From Rosa chinensis (taxonomy: Eukaryota > Streptophyta > Magnoliopsida > Rosales > Rosaceae), in the NCBI RefSeq assembly GCF_002994745.2, contig NC_037094.1, forward strand, positions 17,260,001 through 17,324,000: a DNA stretch of 64,000 nt. The letters run 5' to 3'. Position numbers and translations under genes: made by a program. Numbering within the stretch: the stretch's first letter is position 1; every line of letters begins with the position of its first letter. A model generated the notes under the pieces. It worked only from the letters and a program-made list of their open reading frames with translations, was not told the DNA's origin and searched no databases. This document shows positions 1-11,061 of this stretch, in pieces.

Positions 1-350
1 GTGTCTGGTTTTGACAGGATGGCACGAATCGGCAAATTGGTGTATACTGTGATGCTATGCCCCTCGAAGTATTGTCGCAACCTCCTTTTTGCCTTAACCA
101 GGGCGAGGATTACTTTTTCGGACGGGGAGTACCTTGTTTCGGCATCCAGGAGGCTGCGGCTCGTATAAGCTATGGGTTCCTGCCGATATCCCTCTTCCCT
201 GAACAAATCGGCGCTGGTTGCCACATCTGATATTGCCAAGTAGATGCAGAGGGTCTCACCATCGCGGGGCACAGAGAGAAACTATCTGCCAGATAGGTAT
301 TTTTTCAATTTAGCCAACGCTTCTGACTGCTCTGGTCCCTAAAAATTGGC
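1..350 (-). pseudogene. gypsy RNase H region (partial)
   Basis: Minus-strand translation continues the RT frame into an RNase H-like segment. It contains phrases typical of gypsy RNase H such as YLAISDVATSADL and EPIAYTSRSLLDAETRYSPSEK (given here in part). The region is separated from the RT ORF by a stop near 340-350 and has at least one frame disruption. It leaves the window at position 1, so integrase is not visible. Confidence 0.75.
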
Positions 351-1253
351 TTACTTATTTTTTAATGCATGGAAGAATGGTTTACATCGGTCAGTTAGCC
401 GAGAAATAAAGCGACTTAACGCAGCGATACGACCGGTTAACACTTGTATATCTTCTTTCGTCTCTGGGTCGTGCATTTGCACGATGGCTTCGACCTTCTC
501 CGGGTTCTGCTCAATCCCCCTTTTACTCACAAGATGTCCCAAAAACTGTCCTGATGACACCCCAAATGCGCTCTTGGTCGGATTGAGCCTCATGCCATAC
601 TGCCTTAGTATTTCGAATGCTTCCCGTAAATGCTCTATGTGATTGTTCTGATGCTTGCTTTTAACCACCATGTTATCGATGTAAACTTCCATGGTCTTCC
701 CAAGTAAATCTTTGAACATTCGGTTGACGAGCCTCTGATAGGTCGCACCGGCGTTGGTGAGGCCAAACGGCATAACTGTATAGCAATATAGACGTCGTTC
801 TGAAATGAACGCTGTTTTCTCTTGATCTTCTGGGGTCATAGGTATCTGGTTATAACTGGAATACGAGTCCAAGAAAGATAAATGCTCACACCTGGCAGTG
901 GCGTTCACGAGTTGGTCAATCTTGGGGAGCGGATAACAATCTTTAGGACATGCCTTATTTAGATTCGAATAAGCCACACACACTCGCCATTTTCCATTCT
1001 TCTTTCTTACTACCACCACGTTCGAGATCCAAGTTGGGCACCAAACATCACATATAAAGCCTACCTCAAGGAGGCGGTCAATCTCGTCGCTGATAATCTT
1101 ATTCCTCTCGGGGGCAAAACGTCGTTGACGCTGCCTGTAAGGCTTGAAGCTTGGGTCTATATTTAACTTGTGACATGCGACACCTGGGTCGATTCCAGGC
1201 ATATCTTTGTGTGACCATGCGAACACGTCCTGATTTTCGCTCAGGAATTGCAA
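351..1253 (-). pseudogene. gypsy reverse transcriptase domain, active-site mutated
   Basis: A 300-residue open stretch covers most of a gypsy RT: an N-terminal block with KNGKWRVCVAYSNLNKACPK, the LDSYSSYNQI block, MPFGLTNAGATYQRLVNRMF, then the catalytic block VYIDNMVVKSK and the FLGHLVSKRGIE segment leading to the RT connection. In active enzymes the catalytic block reads Y-x-D-D; here the second Asp is Asn. That alone predicts loss of polymerase activity. The start at 1253 is only the first Met of the open frame; in the living element this was an internal part of a polyprotein. Confidence 0.93.
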
Positions 1254-1400
1254 TAAATGAGCTCGTTCCTCTTCAGTTTGGAGGGTGCCTACCAGTACCT
1301 TCCTCTCGCCAGAAGCGTCGAGGGCTTCCTCCAGAAGTGGCTCAGTGGTCGCTGGTTCGGGTTCAAGCTCCTCATCTTCTGGCAGGTCCTCCGTTAATTG

Positions 1401-2219
1401 CTATGCCGATGGATCCTCCGCACCCTTATTTGGCGGCGGAGAGCGCTTGATTTCCATGGCATACAACTTCTTGGAGAGCAGTTGATCGCCTCGAACCAAT
1501 ATCACCTGCTGGCTGTCATCTGAAATAAACTTGAGTACCTGACACCTAGTTGAAGCCTCAGCTCCCATCCTATGGAGCCAATCCCGGCCTAGGATGGCAT
1601 TGTAGGCCGATGGCCTCTTGACAATGACGAAATCGACCTCCACAGTTTTCCCTCCCGTCGTCACCGGTAATGAAATCTCGCCCACATGCCATATTTCGGA
1701 ACCTTCAAAGGCCGTCAACGGGGCTCTGTTGGGATGGATGAGTGTCTTGTCTAATCCGAGCTGCTCAAATGCTTCCCAGAATATGACATCGGCACTGCTC
1801 CCAGCGTCGACCATTATCCCCCATACGAGGGCGTCCGCGATTTGGGTGGATACCACCAAGGCATCCTGGTGGGGAAATTGGATGCCAATGGTATCTGCCG
1901 CGGAGAAACTAATTACCGATGTGGGGGCCGAGCTCTGCCCCGCCAAGGGGCTATCCATGATCTGGCATACTCGACGAATCTTTTCTGCTTGGCGGGTTTC
2001 CGACCTCAAGTGCACTTCCTCCTCTACAGCGGTATAAGGGGCTCCATGTATGGCCAATATTTCTCTGATGATCGGTTTCGTGCCTTTTATTGGGATTCTG
2101 CTTTCAACCTTGTCTGCTGCCCTACCTCCATCGGCATGGCCGTTGGACTGGTATTCGCGTAACTTTCCTACCTTCATCAATTCTGAGATGGCTGGCCGCA
2201 GTGCTTCGCACTTGGACAA
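1401..2219 (-). pseudogene. gypsy aspartic protease region
   Basis: A 272-residue open stretch contains the retropepsin-type active-site block IMVDAGSSADVIFW (D-A-G-S in place of the usual D-T/S-G-S) and downstream PSAYNAILGRDWLHRMGA, the conserved ILGRDWL element of plant gypsy proteases. Residues before the active site (SEIRQAEKIRR-like linker) join gag to protease. It is separated from the RT ORF by about 150 bases with a broken frame. Identification rests on these two blocks in the right order. Confidence 0.85.
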
Positions 2220-3545
2220 CCCGTGCCCGAACGCTTAGTGGAGAGGGCAATATTTGGTCCGTTTGAATGCGTCTCTCGACTCTGGTTGAGGTGAGGGTTT
2301 CGTGAATAGCCCTTCATGTTGGTGTCTCCTGAATATGGCCGTAGGGCTTAAGGTGAACCATTCCTTCGGTGAGCGAGTTCGAGGCTTTGCCTCGTAGTGG
2401 TGTCGGTTGTCATTCCTTACGCCGGGGTGGTTGCCTCGATTTTTCCTTCTTTCGTCACTGGAGGCAACGACACTGGTGTAACGAGCCTCGCGTGCCTCTT
2501 TGGCTCTTTCAATTCTGATCTATCCCTTAACCCTTGTGATAATGTCTTCCATGTCTTTTGGCGGGTCCCGCAATAAACTGTAGTATAATGGCGTCCCCTA
2601 AAACAACCCCTCTCGGAAGGCGATCGCGGCAAATTGGGGATCACAGTTAACATGGTGCATTTCGGCTTTAAACCTTTCGAAAAATTTCCCTACTTTTTCT
2701 CCCGGCTTCTGCTTTGTACTAAACAGAGTCGCCATATCCTTCTTTTGCTTGCGATTGCAGAAGTATTGTGCAATGAAAGAGCGGCTCAAAGTGTCGAAAT
2801 CTGGTATAGAATTTGGCTTGAGGTCTTGAAACCATGCCGACGCCGGCCCCGTGAGACTGGAAGGGAAGATCTTGCACATTAGTTTCTCGTCAGTTGTCTC
2901 GATAGACATATGTTGCTTGTACCCCTTGATATGGTCTACCGGATCGGTCGTTCCATCGTATTTGTGGAACAACGGCGTGGTAAATCGGCGAGGTTTTGCC
3001 GCGTTTAAAATGTCGTCTGTAAACGGCGACTTACCCACGTCTCTTGCTATTTCCGCCGCCAGCTCTCGAGGGCCGGCACGTTTGCATGCATCAATCATTT
3101 TCTCCATCTTCTGGTGCCACAATTCATTGCGTGCCCTTTTGGATTGGCCTATTCTGGCTCCGTTCTGCCCCCCATTTTCCGTGCCTCCCACCCCCTCGAC
3201 GAGGGGTCCACCAGAGATTCCTCCCATAACGCGGCTGGCGCCTGCGTTCGCTATTCCATTGTTAGTTTGATGGAGATCGCCGACGGAGTCGTCGTCTGAC
3301 GAATCACTGTCAAGTTGTAGGAACCTTTCAAGTTTTCGTCATCGATGAGTCTCGCGGTCCTGCTTTTCCCTCCGCAATTGCTCGAGTTCCTGCCTTAGCC
3401 TTTGCATTTCATCAGCCGGAGGCAAGTTCAGGTCGCCGATGGGGCTCGGGATGGACCCGTTCGGAGGCTGGTGGGGAGGAATTTCGTCACTACCAGTCCT
3501 CAGTAACAGAAATGGAATCCCGTCAGGGGTAGCTCCCGCCATCAC
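2220..3545 (-). pseudogene. gypsy gag region (frame-broken)
   Basis: Three open pieces on the minus strand make up gag: 3545-3339 (coiled-coil-like, QELEQLRREKQ), 3227-2598 (retrotransposon-gag domain with LTGPASAWFQDLKPNSI and FEDFDTLSRSFIAQYF-like segments) and 2653-2417. Past 2417 the translation can be followed in other frames to a C-x2-H-x4-G-H-x4-C zinc-knuckle-like motif near 2210-2250 (KYCPLH, then FGHGLSKCEALR). Stops at about 3338 and 2598 and at least one frameshift show decay. Confidence 0.85.
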
Positions 3546-3562
3546 TTTTTAGGGAAAAGTGC

Positions 3563-3580
3563 TTCCCACAGACGGCCCCA
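3563..3580 (-). other. primer-binding site of the gypsy element
   Basis: Directly inside the LTR, two bases from its end, the minus strand reads TGGGGCCGTCTGTGGGAA. This resembles the TGGCGCCGTCTGTGGGA primer-binding sites seen next to 5' LTRs of plant gypsy elements, with one C-to-G change at the fourth base. Its position fixes the inner LTR edge and the orientation. Confidence 0.7.
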
Positions 3581-3582
3581 CT

Positions 3583-4077
3583 TGTTGGAGGTGAAAAATT
3601 CCGTAGAGGAGTTTGACCCAACAATTAATGCGGACTGGAGCGGGAGCTGACCGGGAACAATCTAGAAGCTTCCCTCAAGCGTTGACCTAGAGTTTGACCG
3701 TCAGCTCGTGGAGAAGGGGGGCGTACCTGCAGAAAACCCTCTGATGCCTAAGTCAGTACGTTTCTTAATTGTGGAGTAGAAATCATCGGAATGAGATGCC
3801 TTACCTCTATGTCGAGCAACCTATTTATAGGTGTACCTTGGTGTGGGCTGCAAGTAAACTTGCACAGCAAGTCGCAGTGACTTGAGCGACACTCTGTCAT
3901 CAAGGCCATATTCATTTCTGTAATAACCGTCACTACTTATTGGCGGCCATGATTGCCATACTGAATGCCGCATTTATCGTCACATTTACGGTCAACATTA
4001 ATTGTTGCATTTACTGCTGCTATTATTTCTCTTTAATCGCCTTGATTGTAGGGTCGAATTTGTTGACCACCCCCACA
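3583..4077 (-). repeat. 5' LTR of the gypsy element
   Basis: The 495-bp LTR is bounded by TG...CA. The inner edge (3583) abuts the primer-binding site. The outer edge (4077) is set by comparison: the sequence from 4078 aligns with the interior of a Helitron copy at 47188-47483, so 4077/4078 is an insertion junction. A minus-strand TATA box (CTATAAATAG, 3821-3830) lies in the expected U3 position. Confidence 0.82.
3821..3830 (-). promoter_or_regulatory. TATA box of the gypsy LTR
   Basis: CTATAAATAG on the minus strand inside the LTR, about 240 bp from its inner edge, where a U3 promoter would be expected. Confidence 0.55.
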
Positions 4078-4257
4078 GAGAATAAATTGAACCACAAGGA
4101 TAAATATGACAATTATAAAGTAGATTTTTATTAAGAAAATTAAAAATAAATTATCTCACAATCCCCACTTTTCTCTCCCACCATTCTCTCTGCAATAATT
4201 TTTTTTTTCTTAAATAAATAACTATTACACATGCAGAACATGTATGAAGAATGTTAG
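4078..4257 (+). mobile_element. Helitron copy, 5' end cut by the gypsy insertion
   Basis: The sequence matches, in opposite orientation, the Helitrons at 47188-47803 (shared blocks at GACAATTATAAA, TAGATTTTTATT, CTCTCCCAC and CTCTCTGCAATA). It ends with a short hairpin ACATG-CAGAA-CATGT (4229-4243) and then TTAG|T about 10 bases later, the layout of a Helitron 3' terminus (hairpin plus CTRR with A|T target). The 5' half is missing because the LTR at 4077 interrupts it. No coding capacity. Confidence 0.7.
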
Positions 4258-4523
4258 TTTGTAATATTACAAGTGTTTATTGATATTTCTTACTAAAAAA
4301 AAAAATTACTTGCAGAACCCAAACCACAATGTGATTTGTTTTATTGAAATTCTTACGTTACAATGGATACACGTCTTTGAAAATCCACGAAGTTTTAAAA
4401 TTGCCAAATTTCTCCAAAATACTTGAGATATCCCAAGAAATTTGAATGCTTCACGCCTTCACCCAAAGCATTTTTTGATATCGATTATCGTTCCATAGGT
4501 TGTTGTTGGTACTTGGAGTAAGT
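4258..4523. other. non-coding spacer
   Basis: AT-rich sequence between the Helitron and the hAT relic. I see no gene, RNA or repeat boundary in it. Confidence 0.5.
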
Positions 4524-4789
4524 CAAGGTTTTAAATATCTGCAAAATTTCCGATATCTCCCCCGATATCTCCTTTTTTTTATGGACCGATATATCTAGGG
4601 GGGTAAATATCTTATCTTTTATCGTTTCTCCGAAATTTCTCCAACATCGTCAAATATCCCCGATATATTAGATATTTGCGATATATCTCCGATAAAGTGA
4701 AGAAATATCTATTAAATTTGAGGTAAAAAAAAACTCAGTAATTCTCTAAATGAAAATCTGTGTGAAGAGAGATCTCTTAAAAGCAAATC

Positions 4790-4935
4790 TGAGTGAGGAG
4801 AAATCCCCTCAAGGTGAATCTAGGTGAGTAGAAAATCCCCTCAAGGCGAATCTAGGTGAGGAAAAAAATCTCCTCAAGGCGAATCTGGGTGAAGAGAAAT
4901 ACCCTCAAGGCGATTTTGGGTGAGAAGTAATTCTC
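4790..4935 (+). repeat. imperfect ~35-bp tandem repeats
   Basis: Four to five degenerate units built on CCTCAAGGCGAATCTRGGTGA followed by an A-rich spacer lie in tandem between the left subterminal region and the coding remnant of the hAT relic. Units differ by point changes and by spacer length. Confidence 0.75.
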
Positions 4936-5498
4936 TAAAATTCTAAATGCAAATCTGTGTGAGGAGAGATTTGGTACTATGTAGTCTGTGACTATGTTTG
5001 TAACTCTGTATGTAATCTGTGACTATGTTTGTAACTCTGTAGTTGAATAATAGAAAGAAGATAAAGCCATAAAGGTTCAATTATTCAAATGAGGCCAAAT
5101 GACATTGCAGAAAGAAGTCAAGGAACCATATATGGATGACATGATGAGAAGAGAGTGCAGAGTACGGAGCATTAAATTTTGGCTATGCATCTTGAAAAAG
5201 TGAGGAATAACGAAGCTACTGTGTAGTCTGTGAGTGTATAGTCTGTACTTGAATAGCATAAAGAAGCTAAAAGTTAAAATGCTAAAGTAACTATCAAATG
5301 GAATAGGTGAATAACATGCAGATTGTATGCTTTAGAGATTAAAGGAATCATTTGGGTCAACCATAGCAAGAAAAATAAGAGAAACCAGAAAAACAAGTTT
5401 GTGGTATATGTATACATTAAAACACACACACACACACACACACAATTTCTTTTATAGAAAATGTTGATCTACTATAGCAGTAACTCATTATAATAGCT

Positions 5499-5733
5499 TT
5501 ACAGATGATTGGTGGGCACAATGTGGGTATTCTTCACCAAACATGTAGGAAATTGCAATGCGTATTTTGGCACAAACGGCTTCTTCTTCTGCGTGTGAGA
5601 GAAATTGGAGTACATTTGCTATTATTCATACCAAGAAAATGAACCGTTTGGCATATCAGAAGTTGGAAAAGATTGTATACTACTACTACAACATGAAGTT
5701 GCGGCTGCGAGATAAACAGGCAAAGAATATATA
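5499..5733 (+). pseudogene. hAT transposase C-terminal fragment
   Basis: In one plus-strand frame, interrupted by a single TAG near 5546, the translation gives DDWWAQCGYSSPN, then QTASSSACERNWSTFAIIHT and NRLAYQKLEKIVYYYYNMKL. CERNWSTF...HTK.RNRL...L..LVYVYYNM is the signature of the hAT C-terminal dimerisation domain of plant DUF659-type hAT transposases. A stop follows at about 5731, and further sense-like text downstream (YLLHVASE) is in another frame. The catalytic part of the transposase is not recognisable. Confidence 0.88.
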
Positions 5734-6800
5734 ATGTGGTCAATGAGAACAACTATATATATCTACTTCATGTTGCAAGCGAGCCGCTTGATAATGGCAT
5801 TGATCCACTTCATGATTGGATTATGCATGCACACCTTGATGATGAAGTTAGAAGCCTCTTCCACAAGTTGTAGAAACTACAACTAATGTTGGAATCAACA
5901 TAGAGAGAGTCTTATATGAAGAAATTGTTAAAAATCTAGAAGATAATTTAGACAGTGATGATGCGTGGGGTGGTACAACAACTCCAGATAGTTCTGATGA
6001 TGGTGGACAGGGTGGAAGCAGAACAGGTGGTAGAGGTGAAATATATGAATATGGACAATCTTCTGTGGATGGAGGATTTCAATTTACCTGTGAATGTAAT
6101 TTTGATCATACCACCCAAGATGAAGACCACTGAGTGAGAACAGCTGATCATGGTGCTTAAGAGAAGACCCGATATGGGAGGAGGATTAGAGTTCCAACTA
6201 ATGATCAAAGTACCTCATCTGATGTTTCTTCAATTGCCTTAAGTTTTGACTCTATCAGTTTAGGCACAGAGTGCAGTTGGATCTCAAATAAATCTTAGGA
6301 AGGCAACAATCAATTTGGTTATGATGCTTATGGATATAATCAATATGGAGAAGTATATGATCAGTCATCCAGTTGGGTTCATCCTTATTATCCCCTTATA
6401 GGGGAAACAGTCGGTAGCTCTAAAGAGATTTATAACTATCATGTTCATCACTACAATTCACACCATATAGGTCATATGCCTTGGTCTGATTATTGCATTT
6501 TCATAGACCAGCAAACGGCTTTTCAACCGCCTAGAGTCTCTTTTTGGATGTAGATGAAGTTGACATTCATATGTATTTATATGTAGTTCTAAATTTCTAA
6601 TAAATTGATTTTTTCAAAAACGATATTTTGTTACCTTGTATCCCCGATATCTCCATTTTTCAAAGTACCGATACATATGATGATATCGATATTTAAAACC
6701 TTGGGAGTAACCAACTTAGATAAAATAAAATTTGGAGGCTAGCTCTCAATGGTTGGAGCCCTTCTGCAGATTGCACCACCCAGGGGCTAGCCTTAATATA

Positions 6801-7016
6801 TCTATAAAGCAAAGCTCTCAGATTTAGCCAAAATATGAATTACCTAAAATACCTATTATAATAATAAAAAAAATCTGAAATGATTATTATGGTAAAATAA
6901 AGAAGAAGAAATACATAAATATAAAAAAAAATTGAAGAAGTGGGTGACAAGAAAACTTCCTCTTTCTTCTTCCTTCCGTTATTATTAACATGTGCATTGC
7001 ACGAGTATGAGACAAG
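6801..7016 (+). mobile_element. small Helitron-like non-autonomous element
   Basis: The right end has a GTGCATTGCAC hairpin (6992-7002) followed by GAGTATGAGACAAGT, closely like the 3' end of the Helitron at 59699-59933 (GTGCATCGCAC then GAGTATGAGGTTAGT). The left end near TCTATAAAGC resembles that copy's start. The interior is A-rich, with no coding capacity. The exact 5' boundary is uncertain. Confidence 0.5.
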
Positions 7017-7439
7017 TAAAATGAAACCGAAGCAATTGCTTTGATTATAGAAACAAATTAGACTACAAAATCAAGCACTGAGTAACGCTTCTTGGGGTGA
7101 GGGATCAATGATAAGAAATAGGGAAAATGATCATTTACCCAATTTCAGCTTACCCACTTGCTCAACCAACTGTTTTTTAACCCCATTTACCCAAAACACT
7201 CTAAGGGATTATTTCCGTAATACCCAATTAATTCTTTTTTATTATTTTTCGGGACTTTTTTCCCCTTTCCTTCTTTTTCACTTAGAGGGAGAAGTCATCC
7301 TCCACCTTGCCGGCCTCCGATGATCAATGGCCGGGCGCAGACTCAGGTGACCGGAATTCTGGGACCGGTCACCGGAATCAAGAATCCGGCTACCGGACTG
7401 GTGTCTGGATTCCGGTGTCTGAATTTATTGCCCCCTAAT

Positions 7440-7660
7440 AATACCTAGTAACCATATTTTTGCCCCCCAGTAATCATATTATTGCCTCCCAAATTCATAT
7501 TATTTCCGTCCAGTGAATTGTATAAACTCCCAAAACCAAAATGAATACACTACAGGGCACAATTGATCATATTATTGCCCCTAGTAATCATATTATTGCC
7601 CCCAATACACATATTATTGCCTCATAATAATCATATTATTGCTCTCATATTATTGCCGTC
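7440..7660 (+). repeat. short dispersed direct repeats (ATATTATTGCCCCC)
   Basis: The motif ATCATATTATTGCC(C/T)CC recurs about eight times, irregularly spaced, inside the MULE-type element. No coding meaning is seen. Confidence 0.7.
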
Positions 7661-7699
7661 ATGAACCATTTCGAAAACAAAGCAAGCCACTGAACCATT

Positions 7700-8164
7700 T
7701 CGAAAACAAGCCAAGCGTGCAGAGACAAATTCACCTCATCCTTCCCCTACCTAGCGTGCGGCTTCAGCAGAGCCATCCTCGACGACGGAGCCGAGGGAGA
7801 AGAGATAAGACGATGACGGCAGTACTGCTCACCAATCTGATCTGAGAGAGAGAAGTGAAGGATTTGCTCCCTAATCTGACCGGAAACAACTGAACGATGA
7901 CGACAGGGTTCATCGGCGAGCACCGAGGATCTGGACCTTCTACGTGAGGGAGGCGGAGAAAGAGATAGAGTTTCTCATGATCGTGGAGGAACCGGTTTCC
8001 GGTTCGATGAGTCGCCGAATCACCGTCGAGGCCTCATCGCCGACCCGGAAAACACCTGGTTTGTTTCGGTCTTCATCGGCACCTCCTCCGGCCACCCAGA
8101 ACCACTCGGTCGGCGCCTCCTCCAGTTGCTGCTACTTCTGGAAATATTACGCCGTGCCGGAGTC

Positions 8165-8196
<32 letters not shown>

Positions 8197-8282
8197 GTGG
8201 AGATCAGGGGAGAGAGAGAGAGAGAGGAGGTGGAGATCAGGGGAGAGAGAGAGAGAGTTTGGGAAGGAGAGAGAGAGACTGA
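7700..8282 (+). other. GC-rich internal segment of the MULE, possible captured sequence
   Basis: Base composition rises sharply here. An open frame (7944-8282) gives 112 residues with a Ser/Thr/Pro-rich middle and a tail of Arg-Glu repeats that only reflects a GA microsatellite (8165-8260). I do not recognise a protein family. It may be a piece of host 5'-UTR or exon picked up by the element, but nothing proves it; the frame could be fortuitous. Confidence 0.35.
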
Positions 8283-8431
8283 GAGGAGAAGGATGAGTTT
8301 TAATATAATTAATAGGGGCTAAAATGTCAATAGATGTTAGATTGAGTAAATGTGGTTAAAAAACTCTTGCTGGAGTAAATGGACAATTTCTAGTCTAAAA
8401 TTGGGTAAGTGGTCACGGCCCCTAAAAAATA

Positions 8432-9888
8432 TAGACTTTTTTCAAACACATTCTTGCTATTAATTTGGTTCATGACCAAGATACGTTAATTAGTACCACC
8501 AAGAAGACGCTTAAGAATCTAAGAAACTCAAGTGAAGTAGACTTGGATATTATATCAGCTGCTATGAAGCAGTTTATTCTCGAAAAATCTGCACATTCAA
8601 TGGCCATGGAACTGAATTCAAATATAAAAGGGAACTTGTTTCTTCCATATTCGTTGGTTTTAATGTTTTATTTCTGGTCTCGAATCATGTCTACCACTTT
8701 CAAGTCAATCCTCAAGGCTTAAACAAAAATATATATGTCTAAGCATGATTGGAGAATTAAAATAGTTGAAACCGTTGAATAAATGGAAGAATGGAAAAGA
8801 AAAAATCATGTGAAACGAGGTACCCACAATGTGATCTCATTATAATTTTGACCAACAAAAACGCTTATTCTGATATTATAATGATTGTATTCAATAAATT
8901 AGACTTTGATACTTCATCAGTAAATCACAAAGTGGCATGCGACCTCTGCTTTGTCAATACAGATGAATCAGATACTTGGTAAACTAATTCATTTTCGAGC
9001 GTTTTCTCTGTTAGCAATTAACAATGGTATTCTTGTTTATAGTCAATAACAACAATGTTAGTTGTAGGATAATTGAATAACATATCACGATGACAATTGA
9101 AGTGACTTGGTCGACTGCATGCATCTTCTAGGTTTTAAGAGCATTAAGGTCAGCCATGTTATGCGCAGCCTGAAAATTATATGCCGACACAGGGGCAGAG
9201 CTACGTTATTGTCTGCAAGTGTCCGTACACGGTACACCCCTTAGAATTTGTGTAGTTTTTTTTTTTTTTTTGAAAGGTTGTGTAGATTTAATTTCAGAAA
9301 GCTAAAAGGCTGCTAATCAAACTGAATAGGAAGATGATTAATAAACTGGGCCCCTCAACCTTTGGTCCACTCACATGACAATACATTGTCACGTATAAAA
9401 ATGAAAAGAAGGAAAAATTAAACTTAACAAATCAATAAGATTTTGCTTAATCCAACAAAATACGTGATACGTTTAAAAATTAATTCTCAAAACAAAAACT
9501 ATGGATCAATGTGAAAGACCCCAAAAAAATATCTAATTAACAAGTTTTCAAAATGAAAATAAGAGTATAACAATATCCCTTTCATCTTCATATATTATGT
9601 TTATATTCTGACCCTCCAAGTTATGAATCCTAATTCCGCTCATGTGCCGACTTATCTGAAATTTTTTTGCGTTCGCCGATCACATGAAATTTGTTTTGTT
9701 ATAGTCAAAGCAAAGATGTGAAAATATTCATTAATGCACTCTACTGGGAGAGCAAAGATCTGAATATATTCTTTTTCACCAAGAAAAAATGGTGTGAAAT
9801 TAAACACTTAACAAAGTAAGAATTCAAATTGATATTTTTTTTAGCAGTATTAACTCAGACCGACAATATTACAAATGAACCCGCCACG
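8432..9888. other. intergenic, no recognised gene
   Basis: AT-rich sequence with short open frames (for example 8465-8722 and 8791-8982) that match no family I know. They lack promoter or splice context. I see no TIR, LTR or RNA gene. Confidence 0.5.
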
Positions 9889-11061
9889 GTGTGTGTAATA
9901 CCCCGAAAAATCCAAATTAAATTCCGTGGATTTTTATAATTGATTTTGCGGTATTAGGAGCGAGTACGAAGCCTGGAGAAGTTGTGGAAGTAGTTCGAAC
10001 AATTTTATTTTTGAAAACGAACGTTATTTAGGGGCCCGCGAAAGTTGACTTTTTATACGTACCGAATTTGGGAAAACTTCCTTCATGAAAGTTGTAGAGC
10101 TCGTCGATACGATCGTGTGCATATGTGGAACGCAATATTCGGAGTTCGTATGAATAAGTTATGAATATTTGAAAATTGGAAATTTTCTATAAATAGAGGA
10201 AATTTTCGGATTTTTCATTAAGGACGAGAAAACTTAATTTTTGCTAAACAGTCCCCCCAGCATCTCCGATTCTCTCTCTCTCTGTTTCCCTTCAGACCCG
10301 GCGGGTTTTCGCCGACCCGACCCGGACTTTTCTCTCTCCTCCAGCGTCTTCCGGCCACGACCCGGCCTTCCCCGAGCTCGTCGTCGAACGCACAGCCTCC
10401 CTCTGGTGTAGCCTTGCCCCGCCGCTGTCTCTATCCCCGGATCGAAGCCACCCAGCCTTCGATCGGTGACCCGACCGGAAAACCCATTTTCCGGCATCCC
10501 CTCGGCCGATCCTTCCCATTTTCGTGATCTCCTCCTCCCCCTGATCATCCCCATGTAAGTCTTTCATCACGATTTTGTGTATAGAACGCTAGATCAAGGT
10601 TTGACTTTTTTGACATCCCTGATTTGATCTAGGATCTGATCATGCGTCCGAGATTTAATCCAACTTCAAAGCTTGATCTAGGACGATCTAGGCCGAACCG
10701 GACTTAGCTTCAGGTATGAAAGTTGATCTCCCTTTCATTTTGAAGAAGTTTGTAGTTGACGACTTTTGCATCGGAGGTGGTTGACCGCCGTGTTGACCAC
10801 CCACTGACCACCGCTTGTGGCGGCGCGTCGGACCATATTTTGAGTTTATATTATCTGGACAATGATCTACGCATCCATACGAGCGTTTTGATATATTACA
10901 AGGTTATTTTAGAAAAAAGTTGATAAATAGTGGATTTACGTTTTAACGTTTTTACGTTTTATCTTCGGTTTACGATCTGTGAAGATCAGACCATCGGTTT
11001 TACTTCAAATTTTAATATGTTGATCGTATGACTGTCTCGATGACTTTGTGAGGTCACCGGC

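Larger units (their letters stand above)
1..4077 (-). mobile_element. Ty3/gypsy LTR retrotransposon, 5' part, decayed
   Basis: Read on the minus strand, this stretch gives, in order, an LTR (4077-3583), a primer-binding site, gag, aspartic protease, reverse transcriptase and the start of RNase H, which runs off the left edge of the window. The gag-protease-RT-RNase H order and the RT block are those of Ty3/gypsy elements. The gag style and the primer-binding-site motif resemble plant non-chromovirus (TAT/Athila-like) lineages; the lineage is inferred. Several frame breaks separate the domains, so it is not intact. The 3' LTR is outside the window, so the TSD cannot be checked. Confidence 0.93.
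4524..6704 (+). mobile_element. hAT-family DNA transposon relic
   Basis: Both ends carry the same inverted terminal repeat (CAAGGTTTTAAATATC at the left, its complement at the right). They are flanked by a degraded 8-bp target duplication (GAGTAAGT left, GAGTAACC right). The TIR fits the hAT consensus YARNG, and the interior encodes a hAT C-terminal dimerisation segment on the plus strand (5499-5733). Subterminal regions are rich in CGATATCTCC-like motifs on both sides. At about 2.2 kb with only a remnant of transposase it is non-autonomous. Confidence 0.85.
7121..8422. mobile_element. MULE-type transposon, 1.3 kb, non-autonomous
   Basis: Long imperfect inverted repeats bound this segment: the left starts GGGAAAATGATCATTTACCC, the right ends GGGTAAGTGGTCACGGCCCC, and similarity continues inward for about 100 bp (ACTGTTTTTTAACCCCATTTAC left against the complement of GTAAATGTGGTTAAAAAACT right). 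The flanks are a 9-bp duplication, TAAGAAATA and TAAAAAATA (8/9). A 9-bp TSD with long TIRs is typical of Mutator-like elements. The interior contains AATCATATTATTGCCCC-type repeats (7440-7660) and a GC-rich segment (7700-8280) of unknown origin. Confidence 0.8.

Noticed and set aside
8465..8982. Two small open frames as possible short genes
   Set aside because: AT-rich composition like the flanks and no similarity I can recognise.
10234..10570. Minus-strand Arg/Gly-rich frames of about 100 residues
   Set aside because: They lie inside the GC-rich leader part of solo LTR A; the same kind of frame appears in fragment D (44049-44249) and reflects composition.
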